Program-made: the position numbers and the translations under genes
Assembly: GCA_965208945.1 (NCBI GenBank)
Contig: OZ242366.1
Coordinates: 4,278,001-4,342,000 of the forward strand
Direction: 5' to 3'
Length of the DNA: 64,000 bases
DNA from: JAPPLB01 sp965208945
GTDB taxonomy: Bacteria > Acidobacteriota > Terriglobia > Bryobacterales > UBA6623
The notes under the pieces: generated by a model
Databases searched by the model: none
Told to the model about the DNA's origin: nothing
Seen by the model: the letters and a program-made list of their open reading frames with translations, nothing else
Shown here: positions 27,537-35,499 of the stretch, one piece after another
Layout of the letters: the number at the start of each line of letters is the position of its first letter
How positions within the stretch are numbered: position 1 is the first letter of the stretch

Positions 27537-27668
27537 GGATCCTCCAGAAATGCAAAACGAGACGAATTTCTGATTCTAACGGTGCTTGGGGTAGGGGGCA
27601 AGCGCCGATGAGTCGTCCCAGTGCGACATCATCACGGAAATGAGCGTCCACCAGTGGCGGGATGGTTA

Positions 27669-28298
27669 CTAAAAGCGCCGATGGACGGCGAGGACGCGTC
27701 CCTGGATGTCGAGGTCCCGTAATGGAACGACGATCGGTTCCATGGCCTGGTTGGCGGGTTGCAGGCGGGCCTGGTCGGTTCCTTCGCGGTAGAAGCGCTT
27801 GAGCGTCGTCTCCGACCCGTCGACGAGGGCTACCACGATGTCGCCATCGCGCACCTGCTTGGTGTTCTCGACGAGGACGTAGTCGCCCTCCATGATGTGG
27901 TCGTCGATCATCGACTCGCCGCGGACCTCGAGCGCGTAGACGTCCTTGACGCCCGTGAAATCGGCGAAGGAGAGGGTGTCCGGGTTGCTGTAGCTTTCGA
28001 TCGGCCGGCCGGCCGCGATCGTGCCCAGCAGAGGAGTTTCCGGCGGGGGAGGGAACACCTGCTTGTGCTGGCGCATCTCGCGGTAGTACTTGGGGGCAAG
28101 GTCGAGCGCACGGCTCTGGTTGAAGCTGCGCTTGAGGTAGCCCTTACTGTCGAGCGCGGTGAGATGCTTGTGGACGGTGGCGATCGAGGCGAGGCCGATG
28201 CCCTCGGCGATCTCTTCGAAACTGGGGCTGTATCCGTTGCTGCTGATGAACCCCGCGATCCAATCCAGGACTTCTTTTTGGCGGCGAGTGAGTGCCAT
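27669..28298 (-). CDS. lexA: LexA repressor
   Basis: A 209-residue SOS repressor. An N-terminal winged helix-turn-helix (SPSFEEIAEGIGLASIATVHK) precedes the self-cleaving S24-type domain. The scissile bond is Ala96-Gly97 in GTIAAGRP. The catalytic dyad is Ser129 in RGESMID and Lys167 in ETTLKRF. GAAGGAG lies upstream of the ATG. It normally represses DNA-repair genes and itself until RecA-stimulated cleavage. I could not identify a LexA box in the 150 bases upstream; operator motifs differ between phyla. Confidence 0.96.
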   Translation of the reverse strand: MALTRRQKEVLDWIAGFISSNGYSPSFEEIAEGIGLASIATVHKHLTALDSKGYLKRSFNQSRALDLAPKYYREMRQHKQVFPPPPETPLLGTIAAGRPIESYSNPDTLSFADFTGVKDVYALEVRGESMIDDHIMEGDYVLVENTKQVRDGDIVVALVDGSETTLKRFYREGTDQARLQPANQAMEPIVVPLRDLDIQGRVLAVHRRF

Positions 28299-28451
28299 GG
28301 CGGTCTCCTTCGCCTTCTATTCTAGGGGAAGAAATGGTAAAGTATCAAGCGGGGTGGGGTGGGTAGTGGAGGGGATGTGCGTTTGGCCTATTGAAGGGAT
28401 GTGCAGAGAGTGTTAAACCTCTCTCGCTGCTGTTGCTGTCGGGGGGTAGAG

Positions 28452-29009
28452 TCAATTCGGTCTGGAGTCGCGTTCCCGGTCCGCACGAGTCAGGGGCGCG
28501 AGGAAGCCTGCGAAATAGAGCGACAGACCGATTGCAACCAGCAGCGTGGACACACTCGCGTCGGGTACGGCGAGGAGTCCGCTCCACTCTCCAATCCGTG
28601 AAGAGGTGAGATCGATTGCTCCGCCGCCTCTGGCAATCCTATAAATCTGAGTACCGAATCCGACAGCAATGCCGCCCAGTGCGGCAACCCACGCGAGCAC
28701 ATCCCGGCCCGCACTCATAGGAACCCTGCTTGCGGAAGGACGCGATCGGGTGCTGACAACGACGGCCTTCCGGGTGATCCGTTCTTCGCTGACGCGCGCC
28801 ATTCGGGCCTTGATACCCGCCGCCAAGCTCTCGGGCAGCGCCGGTTCCGGCAGGCGCTTCAAGCTAGAGTCCAGGGCGTTTGCGGCCGTCAGGGCAGACT
28901 GACAGCCAGTGCAGTTGTGCACGTGAAGCTGCACGCGCTCCCGCTGATGCCGCGACCAGTCAGTGACCGGCAGCACTTCAATGATTTCTCGAACGTCGGT
29001 GCAAGTCAT
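28452..29009 (-). CDS. Putative zinc-finger anti-sigma factor
   Basis: A 185-residue protein whose N-terminus contains the HxxxCxxC motif of anti-sigma zinc-binding domains (HVHNCTGCQ). Two hydrophobic segments follow: VLAWVAALGGIAVGFG and LLVAIGLSLYFAGFLAPL. This is the layout of membrane-anchored ZAS-type anti-sigma factors, which hold an ECF sigma factor at the inner face of the membrane. The start overlaps the sigma factor stop by four bases, so the pair is translationally coupled. What releases the sigma factor is unknown. Confidence 0.8.
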   Translation of the reverse strand: MTCTDVREIIEVLPVTDWSRHQRERVQLHVHNCTGCQSALTAANALDSSLKRLPEPALPESLAAGIKARMARVSEERITRKAVVVSTRSRPSASRVPMSAGRDVLAWVAALGGIAVGFGTQIYRIARGGGAIDLTSSRIGEWSGLLAVPDASVSTLLVAIGLSLYFAGFLAPLTRADRERDSRPN

Positions 29010-29653
29010 ACCTGTTTCTCTCCGTCTTGTGCGCGGTAAGCGCCAAGCCCGTCAATCCCGCCCATCCTCTTGCGGAGCCTCCGCCGCGCACGGAAGAGGA
29101 GCGTTTTGACCGTGCCCGGCGTCACCCCAAGCGCACGGGAGATCTCGATGATCTTCATCTCCTGCTGGTAGTACATGAACACGGCGGTGCGCTCACCTGA
29201 CGGGAGGGCGGCCACCATTCGCCAGAGCTGACGCCCTCCTTCGTCAGCAATGAGTTTGCTGAGTGGATCCCCCCCTGCGTTCCGCTCGTCGATCTCCGGC
29301 CGCAGTGGTGTAGTTTCGCGCGCAGAAACGCGCGCCCGCTGATGGAGCCATGTCTGCGACAGGCGGACCGCTATTGTGGCCAACCATGGATAGAAAGGCC
29401 GGTTTTCGTCATAAAGATGGAGGCGGGTGAAGGCCCGAACAAAAGCGTCCTGGGTGACATCCTCGGCTTCGAAAGGGTCGCGGACCATCATCAGGACCAG
29501 CCCGAAGAGCCGCCCCTGATACAACTCCACCAGACGATTGAATGCCTCGCCCTCGCCCCTGCGAATCGCCTGAACGGCGGAACGCACGGTCCGAGTCTCA
29601 GACTCCGGAACTGCAGCCGTCGGGTTCCGACCGGCCTGTGCCGGCGGAATCAT
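29006..29653 (-). CDS. ECF-family RNA polymerase sigma factor
   Basis: A 215-residue group 4 sigma factor. The region 2 motif is LVLMMVRDPFEAEDVTQDAF, with the -10 reading segment in FYPWLATIAVRLSQTWL. The region 4 helix-turn-helix is YYQQEMKIIEISRALGVTPG followed by TVKTLLFRARRRL. It directs RNA polymerase to a small regulon, which is not identifiable here. Its ATG overlaps the stop of an upstream membrane protein gene, and its own stop overlaps the anti-sigma start, giving a tight three-gene operon. Confidence 0.93.
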   Translation of the reverse strand: MIPPAQAGRNPTAAVPESETRTVRSAVQAIRRGEGEAFNRLVELYQGRLFGLVLMMVRDPFEAEDVTQDAFVRAFTRLHLYDENRPFYPWLATIAVRLSQTWLHQRARVSARETTPLRPEIDERNAGGDPLSKLIADEGGRQLWRMVAALPSGERTAVFMYYQQEMKIIEISRALGVTPGTVKTLLFRARRRLRKRMGGIDGLGAYRAQDGEKQV

Positions 29654-30000
29654 GCGCTCGTCTGACCCTCTTCAGCGTCGTCCACCAAGCCGAGGCCCAT
29701 GGCCGAATAGACAATCTTTCGCGTGCCATAGAAGAGAGGGAACAACCCAATCAGAAGAAGCGGCGGGAACATCAGCCCCAGAAAACAGAGGACCAGGCCG
29801 ATAAGCGCAAGATCAACCGCCTCCCGTTTCTCCCGGTCCGAGCCCGGGGTAGACCGCAGGTAGCCGGTCACCGAGTCGTAGCCCGCGCGTTGCGCATTGC
29901 GCCGGAGTCTCTTCCAGAGCACGACTGCGACGCTCGTCACGATGGTGACGAAAACGATGACAGCGATGAGAACGATGATGAGTACCGTGAGTTCTTCCAC
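29650..30000 (-). CDS. Small membrane protein in the ECF sigma operon
   Basis: A protein of about 116 residues with an N-terminal transmembrane helix (LTVLIIVLIAVIVFVTIV), a basic linker (WKRLRRNAQRAGYDS) and a second hydrophobic stretch (LIGLVLCFLGLMFPPLLLIG). I choose the GTG at 30000 because AAGGAG lies eight bases before it; an ATG at 30045 lacks such a site. The family is not recognised. Overlap with the sigma gene suggests a linked role, for example in envelope sensing (inference). Confidence 0.7.
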   Translation of the reverse strand: MEELTVLIIVLIAVIVFVTIVTSVAVVLWKRLRRNAQRAGYDSVTGYLRSTPGSDREKREAVDLALIGLVLCFLGLMFPPLLLIGLFPLFYGTRKIVYSAMGLGLVDDAEEGQTSA

Positions 30001-30243
30001 GATAGGAACTCCTTTCTTGTTGGCGATCTCTCCAGGGTGGTCCATTCCCGAAGGGCCGTAAGTATCTACGAGGTATACAACGCCGATCGGAATCCGGTTG
30101 ACAGTTCTCGCAAAAAAAGTGACCCCAGAAAGGAATTGAGATCATCAGAGTCGTTTTGAAGGAGAACCTCCTTAGCTTTCCTGTGCAGAGTTTGAGTCGG
30201 TGGGTAGACTTCGTGGGATTGCCCTCGAAGAATGCACCAACGA

Positions 30244-30420
30244 CTACCGATTCCAGGGCTGCTGATCACTTGCGCCCGGCGACATCCCTGCGAACCGTTT
30301 GAACGTGCGGCTGAACACGGCTTCGGACTGGCAGCCCGGACGTAACGTCACGTCCGAGAGGTTTGCGTCACTTTCGCGGAGCCAGCCGGAGAGCCGCCAT
30401 GCGCTCGGTGGCCGAGTCCT
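30244..30420 (-). pseudogene. Remnant of an AraC-family regulator C-terminus
   Basis: The minus strand reads WLRESDANLSDVTL, then GCQSEAVFSRTFKRFAGMSP and GA, ending at a TAG at 30244. This is the second helix-turn-helix of AraC-family activators. Just upstream, RMAALRL fits the preceding helix but is one base out of frame. No N-terminal part is visible before family B/A repeats begin. A decayed gene, truncated and frameshifted. Nothing else is supported between 30001 and 30244. Confidence 0.7.
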
Positions 30421-30480
30421 GGGCCGACACTACCAGCCGGCAGGCATGGCCGGAAACGGATCGTTGTGCAGCGGATTTTG

Positions 30481-30753
30481 ATGAAGTCCGTGATTCGTGC
30501 TTCGTGCTTCGATAAAAACTTGAGAGCCGTGTTGCTTGTGCAGGCGGCTCGCACCTCGTCCTGCCAGCTCTCTCAAGCACTTCACCTCACCACCCGACGG
30601 TCGAAGCACGCGATACGACCGCCAGGACTTCGTTGCGCTTGCTTGCCGTGCTCAACGTACTGTTCAAGTACGCCTGCGCGCGCCAAGCGGCTCGCGCCTC
30701 GCCCTGACGGCCCTCTCACGCACTTCGCCTCGCCACGTGGTGAGAAATGCAGG
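30481..30753 (+). repeat. Family B fragment, family A arm fragment and full family A copy A8
   Basis: CGTGATTCGTGCTTCGTG (family B) leads into a partial family A right arm, then a near-complete family A copy with intact, unoccupied centre GTACTGTTCAAGTAC, ending GGTGAGAAATGCAGG at 30753. The following CTA is the stop of the amidohydrolase gene. Confidence 0.88.
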
Positions 30754-31842
30754 CTAAGGCGAGAAACCGTCCGGGGGGAGTCTTGGGACCAGGCGCAGCG
30801 CGTTCTTGTAGTACAGCTTCTTCAACACCTCGTCGGGAAGGTCCAGTCCGTAGAGCTTCCAGTGGGCGTGGTAATGGCGGTAGTAGTCGAAGTACTCGTC
30901 GCGGGTTTCGAACACACGCCAGAATACGGGGAACTCGTTGGGGCGGTAGGAATCTTTCCCGAACAGGATCCGATCCTGGTATTCGATGAAGAACTTCCTG
31001 GCGGTGAAGGGCTGCCGGCCCAGTTCGGCCAGGATCGCGCCGGTCTCGGTGTAGAAGTTCGGGTATTTGTCCATCAGCCTGCCCAGCCGGCCCAGGTCGT
31101 TCCCATGCCAGCCGAAGTGGGCCACGATGAAATTCACATCGGGATGGCGCGCGATCATGCGGTCGCGTTCGGCCATCAACGTCTCGAACGGAGGGAAGCG
31201 GTCGGGGGGACGATGCCGGTTGGGATGGATCTTCAACTCCAGCCAACGTTCATTGAACCGATCGCGCGGCTTGAAGAATTCCGCCGGCTCGGCAACGTGA
31301 ATCAACACCGGGATCTTCAATCGGGCGCAGGTCTTCCAAACGGGCTCGAGCGAAGGATCGTCCACGGGCACCCGCTTGCCGGCGTGATCTTTCACGGTCA
31401 TCCCGAAGTTCTTGAAGAACTTCAATCCGCTGGCACCGTTGTTAACGTCCGCTTCCAGTTGCCTTGCCGCCCGCTCGCCCCAACCGGGGCTTCCGATGCC
31501 TCGGAAGTCGAGGTTGGCGAAGACGGCGAACCGCGACGGATGACGTCCTACGAAGCGCTCGACCGTGGACTTCAGCCGCTCGCCGTAGCGGCCGCTCAAG
31601 TTCACGAGAATGCGGAGATTCAACTCGTCCATTTCACGGACGATCCGATCGATCCTCTCCGCCGTGGTGCTGGAGCGATGGTGGCTGTGAACATCGATGA
31701 CCGGAAACCTGGCCCGGGGGACGGGATGCTCCTCGACCACCAGCGTCGAGCGCGGCTGCCACTCCTCGATCGTCAGCGACTGCGCAGAAGCGGCTACTGT
31801 GACCGCAACCAGGGCGAGAGCAAGATGGACGAAACGGCACAC
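30754..31842 (-). CDS. Exported amidohydrolase (PF04909-type)
   Basis: A 362-residue metal-dependent hydrolase of the amidohydrolase-2 family. The signal peptide LALALVAVTVAASAQ directs export. The first metal ligands appear as DVHSHH. Further candidate ligands are IPVLIHVAEPAEFF and FIVAHFGWHGND, and a late Asp in RILFGKDSYRP completes the TIM-barrel set. Family members act as decarboxylases or hydrolases on small carboxylates, and the substrate is unknown. Its TAG stop is the outer edge of repeat A8. The promoter is probably in the 82-base gap shared with the divergent GlcE-like gene. Confidence 0.85.
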   Translation of the reverse strand: MCRFVHLALALVAVTVAASAQSLTIEEWQPRSTLVVEEHPVPRARFPVIDVHSHHRSSTTAERIDRIVREMDELNLRILVNLSGRYGERLKSTVERFVGRHPSRFAVFANLDFRGIGSPGWGERAARQLEADVNNGASGLKFFKNFGMTVKDHAGKRVPVDDPSLEPVWKTCARLKIPVLIHVAEPAEFFKPRDRFNERWLELKIHPNRHRPPDRFPPFETLMAERDRMIARHPDVNFIVAHFGWHGNDLGRLGRLMDKYPNFYTETGAILAELGRQPFTARKFFIEYQDRILFGKDSYRPNEFPVFWRVFETRDEYFDYYRHYHAHWKLYGLDLPDEVLKKLYYKNALRLVPRLPPDGFSP

Positions 31843-31924
31843 CGACTTCCACTATAGAACGTGCGCTCCGGACAGCGGAGACATCCCTTCACCGGGCGCC
31901 GAGCGATCCACGTACCATAGGGAG

Positions 31925-33118
31925 ATGGCCGTTGACGCAGCTCCTGGTTCCGGCGAAGAACTGGCCGATGTCCTGCACGACGCGGCGGAGCGGAAGCAGA
32001 TCATCGAACTGGGCGGCCATTTCACCAAGCGCGGCATGGGCGGCAAAGTCGCGGCTCCGGATGTCGTTGCGTCTACCCGCGGGCTCAAGCGAGTGCTCGC
32101 CTATGAGCCGAACGACCTTACGATCAGCGTTGAAGCCGGTCTTCCGTATCATGAACTCCGAAGCACTCTCGAGAGCCAAGGGCAGTTCCTTCCGCTCGAC
32201 CCCCCGTTCGATGAAACCGCCACCATCGGCGGGGTCATCGCCGCCAACAACAGCGGACCGCGGCGGCGACGCTACGGGACGGCGCGCGACATGGTCATCG
32301 GCATGACCTTCGCGACACTGGCGGGCAAGCTGGTGCGATCCGGCGGCATGGTGGTGAAGAACGTCACCGGCCTTGACATGGCCAAGCTGATGGTCGGTTC
32401 GTTCGGCACGTTGGCGGCTATGGTGAGCGTCAACTTCAAGGTCTTTCCGCGCCCGGCCGAAGAAGGCACGTTCCTTGCGACGAGCGAATCCCTGGCGCCG
32501 CTGCTCTCGCTGCGGACCGCGATTCTCAGGAGCAAGCTGCAGCCTGTCGCGATCGACCTTCTCAATCCCGGCGCGGCGACTCTCGCAGGCCTGCCCGACG
32601 ACCACTACTGCCTGGGACTCGAGGCGGGGGGCAACGCGGCTCTTGTCGAGCGCCATGAGCGCGAATGGGGCGCGCTGGCGCAAGAGCACGGGGCCGCGGA
32701 CTTCCGGACTCTCGATCGGCCGGATGCCGCATCGTTCTGGAGCAAGGTCCGCGAATTTACCGCCCTGGCGACCTCAGGCAACTCGACGGCATCGGTTCTG
32801 CGCATCTCTTCCGAACCGAAAAACCTTGGCGGGATGCTCAGCACCGTCAGATCGGCGGGAACCTACGCCGTACTCGCCCGCGCCGCCGCGGCCGTCGCCT
32901 ACATAGCTTGCCCCGACCTGGATTCGGCCCGGCGCTGCCTCAGCGACTGCCGCTCGCGGGGTTTTCGAGCCATCGTCGAGTCCTGCCCGGCTGACCAGAA
33001 AGAAGCTCTCGAACTGTGGCCGCACCCCGGATCGCAATTCGCCGTGATGCAACGCATCAAAGACCAATTCGACCCCCACCACCTGCTCAACCCCAGCCGG
33101 CTGTACAACCTCATCTGA
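31925..33118 (+). CDS. FAD-binding oxidoreductase, GlcE-like
   Basis: A 397-residue flavoprotein of the PCMH/FAD-linked oxidase type, closest in layout to GlcE, the small flavin subunit of glycolate oxidase. Diagnostic stretches are LPLDPPFDETATIGGVIAAN, SGPRRRRYGTARDMVIG, VVKNVTGLDMAKLMVGSFGT and the C-terminal DPHHLLNPSRLYN. I start at the ATG at 31925 (AGGGAG just upstream). GlcD and GlcF partners are not adjacent in this window, so either they are encoded elsewhere or the enzyme works differently. Confidence 0.87.
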   Translation: MAVDAAPGSGEELADVLHDAAERKQIIELGGHFTKRGMGGKVAAPDVVASTRGLKRVLAYEPNDLTISVEAGLPYHELRSTLESQGQFLPLDPPFDETATIGGVIAANNSGPRRRRYGTARDMVIGMTFATLAGKLVRSGGMVVKNVTGLDMAKLMVGSFGTLAAMVSVNFKVFPRPAEEGTFLATSESLAPLLSLRTAILRSKLQPVAIDLLNPGAATLAGLPDDHYCLGLEAGGNAALVERHEREWGALAQEHGAADFRTLDRPDAASFWSKVREFTALATSGNSTASVLRISSEPKNLGGMLSTVRSAGTYAVLARAAAAVAYIACPDLDSARRCLSDCRSRGFRAIVESCPADQKEALELWPHPGSQFAVMQRIKDQFDPHHLLNPSRLYNLI

Positions 33119-33264
33119 GCGCGGCGGGTCAGGCTAGCCTGCATTTCTCACCACCCGACGGTTGAAGCACGCGATACGACCGCCAGGACTTCGTTGCGCT
33201 TGCTTGCCGTGCTCAACGTACTGTTCAATATATGGTTCGCTCCCGGGATGTCCACCTATTCCTT

Positions 33265-33425
33265 CTTGCTGAACGTTGGTCTGCGCCAATATATCCGACC
33301 TCTAGGTGGAACCGCGCTGGTTCCGGGCCATGATGGGGTCCGCACGTCCCGCTCCTCATAAGTACGCCGACCTGTGAGGGCCATGAACAGTAACAGGATT
33401 CGGTGACGCCGGTACGACCGTTTTG
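33265..33425 (-). ncRNA. Predicted bridge (seek) RNA of IS copy 1
   Basis: On the transposase strand, 5' to 3', four guides occur in the order known for bridge RNAs. The left target guide UACUGUUCA (33392-33384) equals the left target flank, 9/9. The right target guide GGCGUACUU (33368-33360) complements the right flank, 9/9. The left donor guide ACCCCAU (33339-33333) matches the element's right end ATCCCAT, 6/7. The right donor guide AUAUAUU (33294-33288) complements the element's left end, 7/7. Each guide pair encloses a hairpin: GGCC-CUCACA-GGUC for target, and GGAACC-AGCGC-GGUUCC for donor. RNA ends are unknown. Confidence 0.82.
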
Positions 33426-33492
33426 TCCATCAATCGGGAGTAAGCAGACAAACTGTGAGCTCCTGGTAGTGCTACGGCGGACCGCAGGGCGG

Positions 33493-34566
33493 TTAACCCG
33501 CCGGGGCTGGTTGCCGCTGTTGAGAGAAGCGCTGGCCGCTGCTCAGCAAGGCCCATGCGATGCGCGCCAGCCGTGCCGCCAGCGCCACGATCACGACCCG
33601 CCGATCTTTGTTCAGGAGCATCCGCCGCAGCCACTGGCCGAGTTGGTCGCTGCGCTTCGCGAGCACGTCGAGGCTCGAGCGGGCACAGTGCACCAGCAGC
33701 GTCCGGACGTAGCGGTTGCCGCGCTTGCTGATGCCTCCCAAGCGCTGCTTGCCTCCGCTGGAGTACTCTCTCGGCACCAGACCCAACCAAGCAGCGACGT
33801 CGCGCCCCTTCTCGAAGGCCTCGGCGTTGCCGATCGTCGCCACCAAGGCCGTCGCTGTCTGCACGCCGATGCCGGGGATCTCTCTGAGCCGCCGGCAGGC
33901 CTCGCTCGCCTGCGCTTTCCTCAGCAGATAGGTGTTGACTTGCTGAATCTTCTCTGCCAGCACTTGCCATTCGGCAAACATGCCCGCCAGCAGCGCCCGC
34001 ATTTCGTCGGACAGGCCGTTATCGGCGTCCTCGAGGATCTCCGGCAGACGGACCACAAACCAACGCTTGCCCTGTGGAAGGGTGATGCCGCGTTCCAGCA
34101 GAAAGGCGCGCGCCTGGTTGATCAACTGCGTCGAGTTGCCCACCAGCCGCGAGCGATAGCGGTGCAGCGACTGCATCGACAGTTGTTGCTCGCTCTTGAC
34201 CGCCACGAAGCGCATGCTCGGCCGCAGACAGGCTTCCGCGCAGGCCTCGGCGTCCGTCGAGTCGTTCTTGTCGCGCTTCACAAAGGGCTTCACATATTTG
34301 GGCGGCATCAGCTTCACGTCGTGCCCCTGGGCCAGCAGTTGGCGGCCCAGGTGATGGGCGCCGCAGCAGGCTTCCATGCCGATACGGCAGGGCTGCATCT
34401 GGGCGGTCACCTCCAGCAGCTTGCCCTTCGAGTAGCGGCGACGGGTGAGCACCCGGCCGGTTGCGTCCAAGCCGACCAAGTCGACGTTGTGTTTTGCTAG
34501 ATCGAGGCCGATCGTGACGACCTCCTTCCATACGCTCTTGCGGGATGATCGCTGGGTCGTTGCCAT
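33493..34566 (-). CDS. IS110/IS1111-type DEDD transposase (copy 1)
   Basis: A 357-residue recombinase. The N-terminal RuvC-like domain has the DEDD set: Asp22 in TIGLDLAKHNVDL, Glu65 in IGMEACCGAHH, and Asp102/Asp105 in DKNDSTDAEA. A coiled-coil middle region links to the C-terminal Tnp_20 domain (LREIPGIGVQTATALVATIG, AAWLGLVPREYSSGGKQRLG), whose Ser269/270 is the likely nucleophile. The ATG at 34566 begins the conserved start; upstream in-frame codons are the IS end and repeat A9. IS110-family enzymes cut and join DNA at sites chosen by an element-encoded bridge RNA. Confidence 0.96.
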   Translation of the reverse strand: MATTQRSSRKSVWKEVVTIGLDLAKHNVDLVGLDATGRVLTRRRYSKGKLLEVTAQMQPCRIGMEACCGAHHLGRQLLAQGHDVKLMPPKYVKPFVKRDKNDSTDAEACAEACLRPSMRFVAVKSEQQLSMQSLHRYRSRLVGNSTQLINQARAFLLERGITLPQGKRWFVVRLPEILEDADNGLSDEMRALLAGMFAEWQVLAEKIQQVNTYLLRKAQASEACRRLREIPGIGVQTATALVATIGNAEAFEKGRDVAAWLGLVPREYSSGGKQRLGGISKRGNRYVRTLLVHCARSSLDVLAKRSDQLGQWLRRMLLNKDRRVVIVALAARLARIAWALLSSGQRFSQQRQPAPAG

Positions 34567-34821
34567 GATGGTTTCCTCTCGGTTCGTGAACTGCGGCCGG
34601 GGACGGCCGTTGCTACCAGCATGGCCGAACTCGACGACGCAGCGGAAGTGGGAGCGAACCATCCCATAAGTACGCCTGCGCGCGCCAAGCGGCTCGCGCC
34701 TCGTCCTGACGGCCCTCTCACGCACTTCGCCTCGCCACGTGGTGAGAAATGCAGGCTAGCCCTCGACGTGCCCATGCCGACCGCCCGCTACACTTGAAAC
34801 AGAGGTCCAGCCTGCCCCCTG

Positions 34822-35499
34822 ATGTCCCTCCTTCGGCTCGAAAGCGTCACGAAACACTACCGATCGGACAACCAGGACATCGTGGCTCTCGACAACGTCT
34901 CGCTTGCGGTCGAGGCCGGTGAGTTCATCTCCGTCGTCGGGCGCAGCGGCTGCGGCAAATCCACTCTTCTGAATCTTTCGGGCGCGATGGATTTCCCGAC
35001 CAGCGGCGCCGTTCATATCAACGGTGTCAGCACGACCGGCCTCGCCGACACGCAGCTCACCGAGATCCGCCGCCGCCAAGTCGGATTCGTCTTCCAGTTC
35101 TTCCAGCTTTTGCCGACGCTCTCGGCCATCGAGAACGTCGAGTTGCCGCTGCTGCTCTGCGGGCAAACATCCAACCGCCGACAAGCTCTGGAAAAGCTGC
35201 GCTGGGTCGAAATGGGCGAACTTGCCGATCGCCTACCGCATCAACTATCCGGAGGCCAGATGCAGCGCGTCGCCATCGCCCGCGCGCTCGTTCACTCGCC
35301 GAAACTTCTGCTGGCCGATGAGCCGATCGGCAATCTCGATTCGACGAGCGCGGAGATCGTGATCAAGCTGCTGCGGCGTACCGCCGACGAATGGGGGACG
35401 GCGGTGGTGATGGCGACACACAGCCTGGAAGCCGCCGGCGTCACCGACCGTATCGTCCAGCTTCGAGACGGACGCATCGAGGAGATCCGTCCCGCTTGA
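34822..35499 (+). CDS. ABC transporter ATP-binding protein (AttE/LolD-type)
   Basis: A 225-residue ATPase with Walker A GRSGCGKSTLL, Q-loop FVFQFFQLLPT, signature LSGGQMQRVAIARAL, Walker B KLLLADEPIGNLD and the H-loop MATHSLEAA. It belongs to the MacB/LolD group, which pairs with FtsX-type permeases. The permease gene starts inside its stop codon (TTGA overlap), and an AttH-like exported protein follows. The trio matches the AttEFGH arrangement. The role is likely extraction or handling of an envelope lipid or lipoprotein; the exact substrate is unknown. Confidence 0.93.
   Translation: MSLLRLESVTKHYRSDNQDIVALDNVSLAVEAGEFISVVGRSGCGKSTLLNLSGAMDFPTSGAVHINGVSTTGLADTQLTEIRRRQVGFVFQFFQLLPTLSAIENVELPLLLCGQTSNRRQALEKLRWVEMGELADRLPHQLSGGQMQRVAIARALVHSPKLLLADEPIGNLDSTSAEIVIKLLRRTADEWGTAVVMATHSLEAAGVTDRIVQLRDGRIEEIRPA

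Larger units (their letters stand above)
33227..34667 (-). mobile_element. IS110-family element, IS1111 group, copy 1
   Basis: A 1441-bp element between two AA dinucleotides. It has subterminal inverted repeats ATGGTTCGCTCCC (33232-33244) and GGGAGCGAACCAT (34650-34662), a hallmark of the IS1111 group. It has one DEDD transposase gene and a 264-base noncoding region 3' of it that holds bridge-RNA-like guides. There is no target duplication beyond the core. It is inserted in family A copy A9. Copy 2 at 41328-42768 encodes identical proteins and appears identical in sequence, so at least one move was recent. Confidence 0.93.
33138..34755 (+). repeat. Family A repeat, copy A9, split by IS copy 1
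   Basis: The left half (33138-33228, CCTGCATTTCTCACC to GTACTGTTCAA) and right half (34668-34755, AAGTACGCC to GGTGAGAAATGCAGG) rejoin into a standard 177-bp copy if the IS is removed with one AA dinucleotide. The break lies at the centre of the palindrome. Confidence 0.95.

Noticed and set aside
28299..28451. LexA operator upstream of lexA
   Set aside because: No convincing palindrome of a known LexA-box type; phylum-specific boxes cannot be excluded but nothing can be called.
30066..30269. Short minus-strand open frame of 67 codons upstream of the ECF operon
   Set aside because: No ribosome-binding site, signal or recognisable motif, and it overlaps the AraC remnant in another frame.
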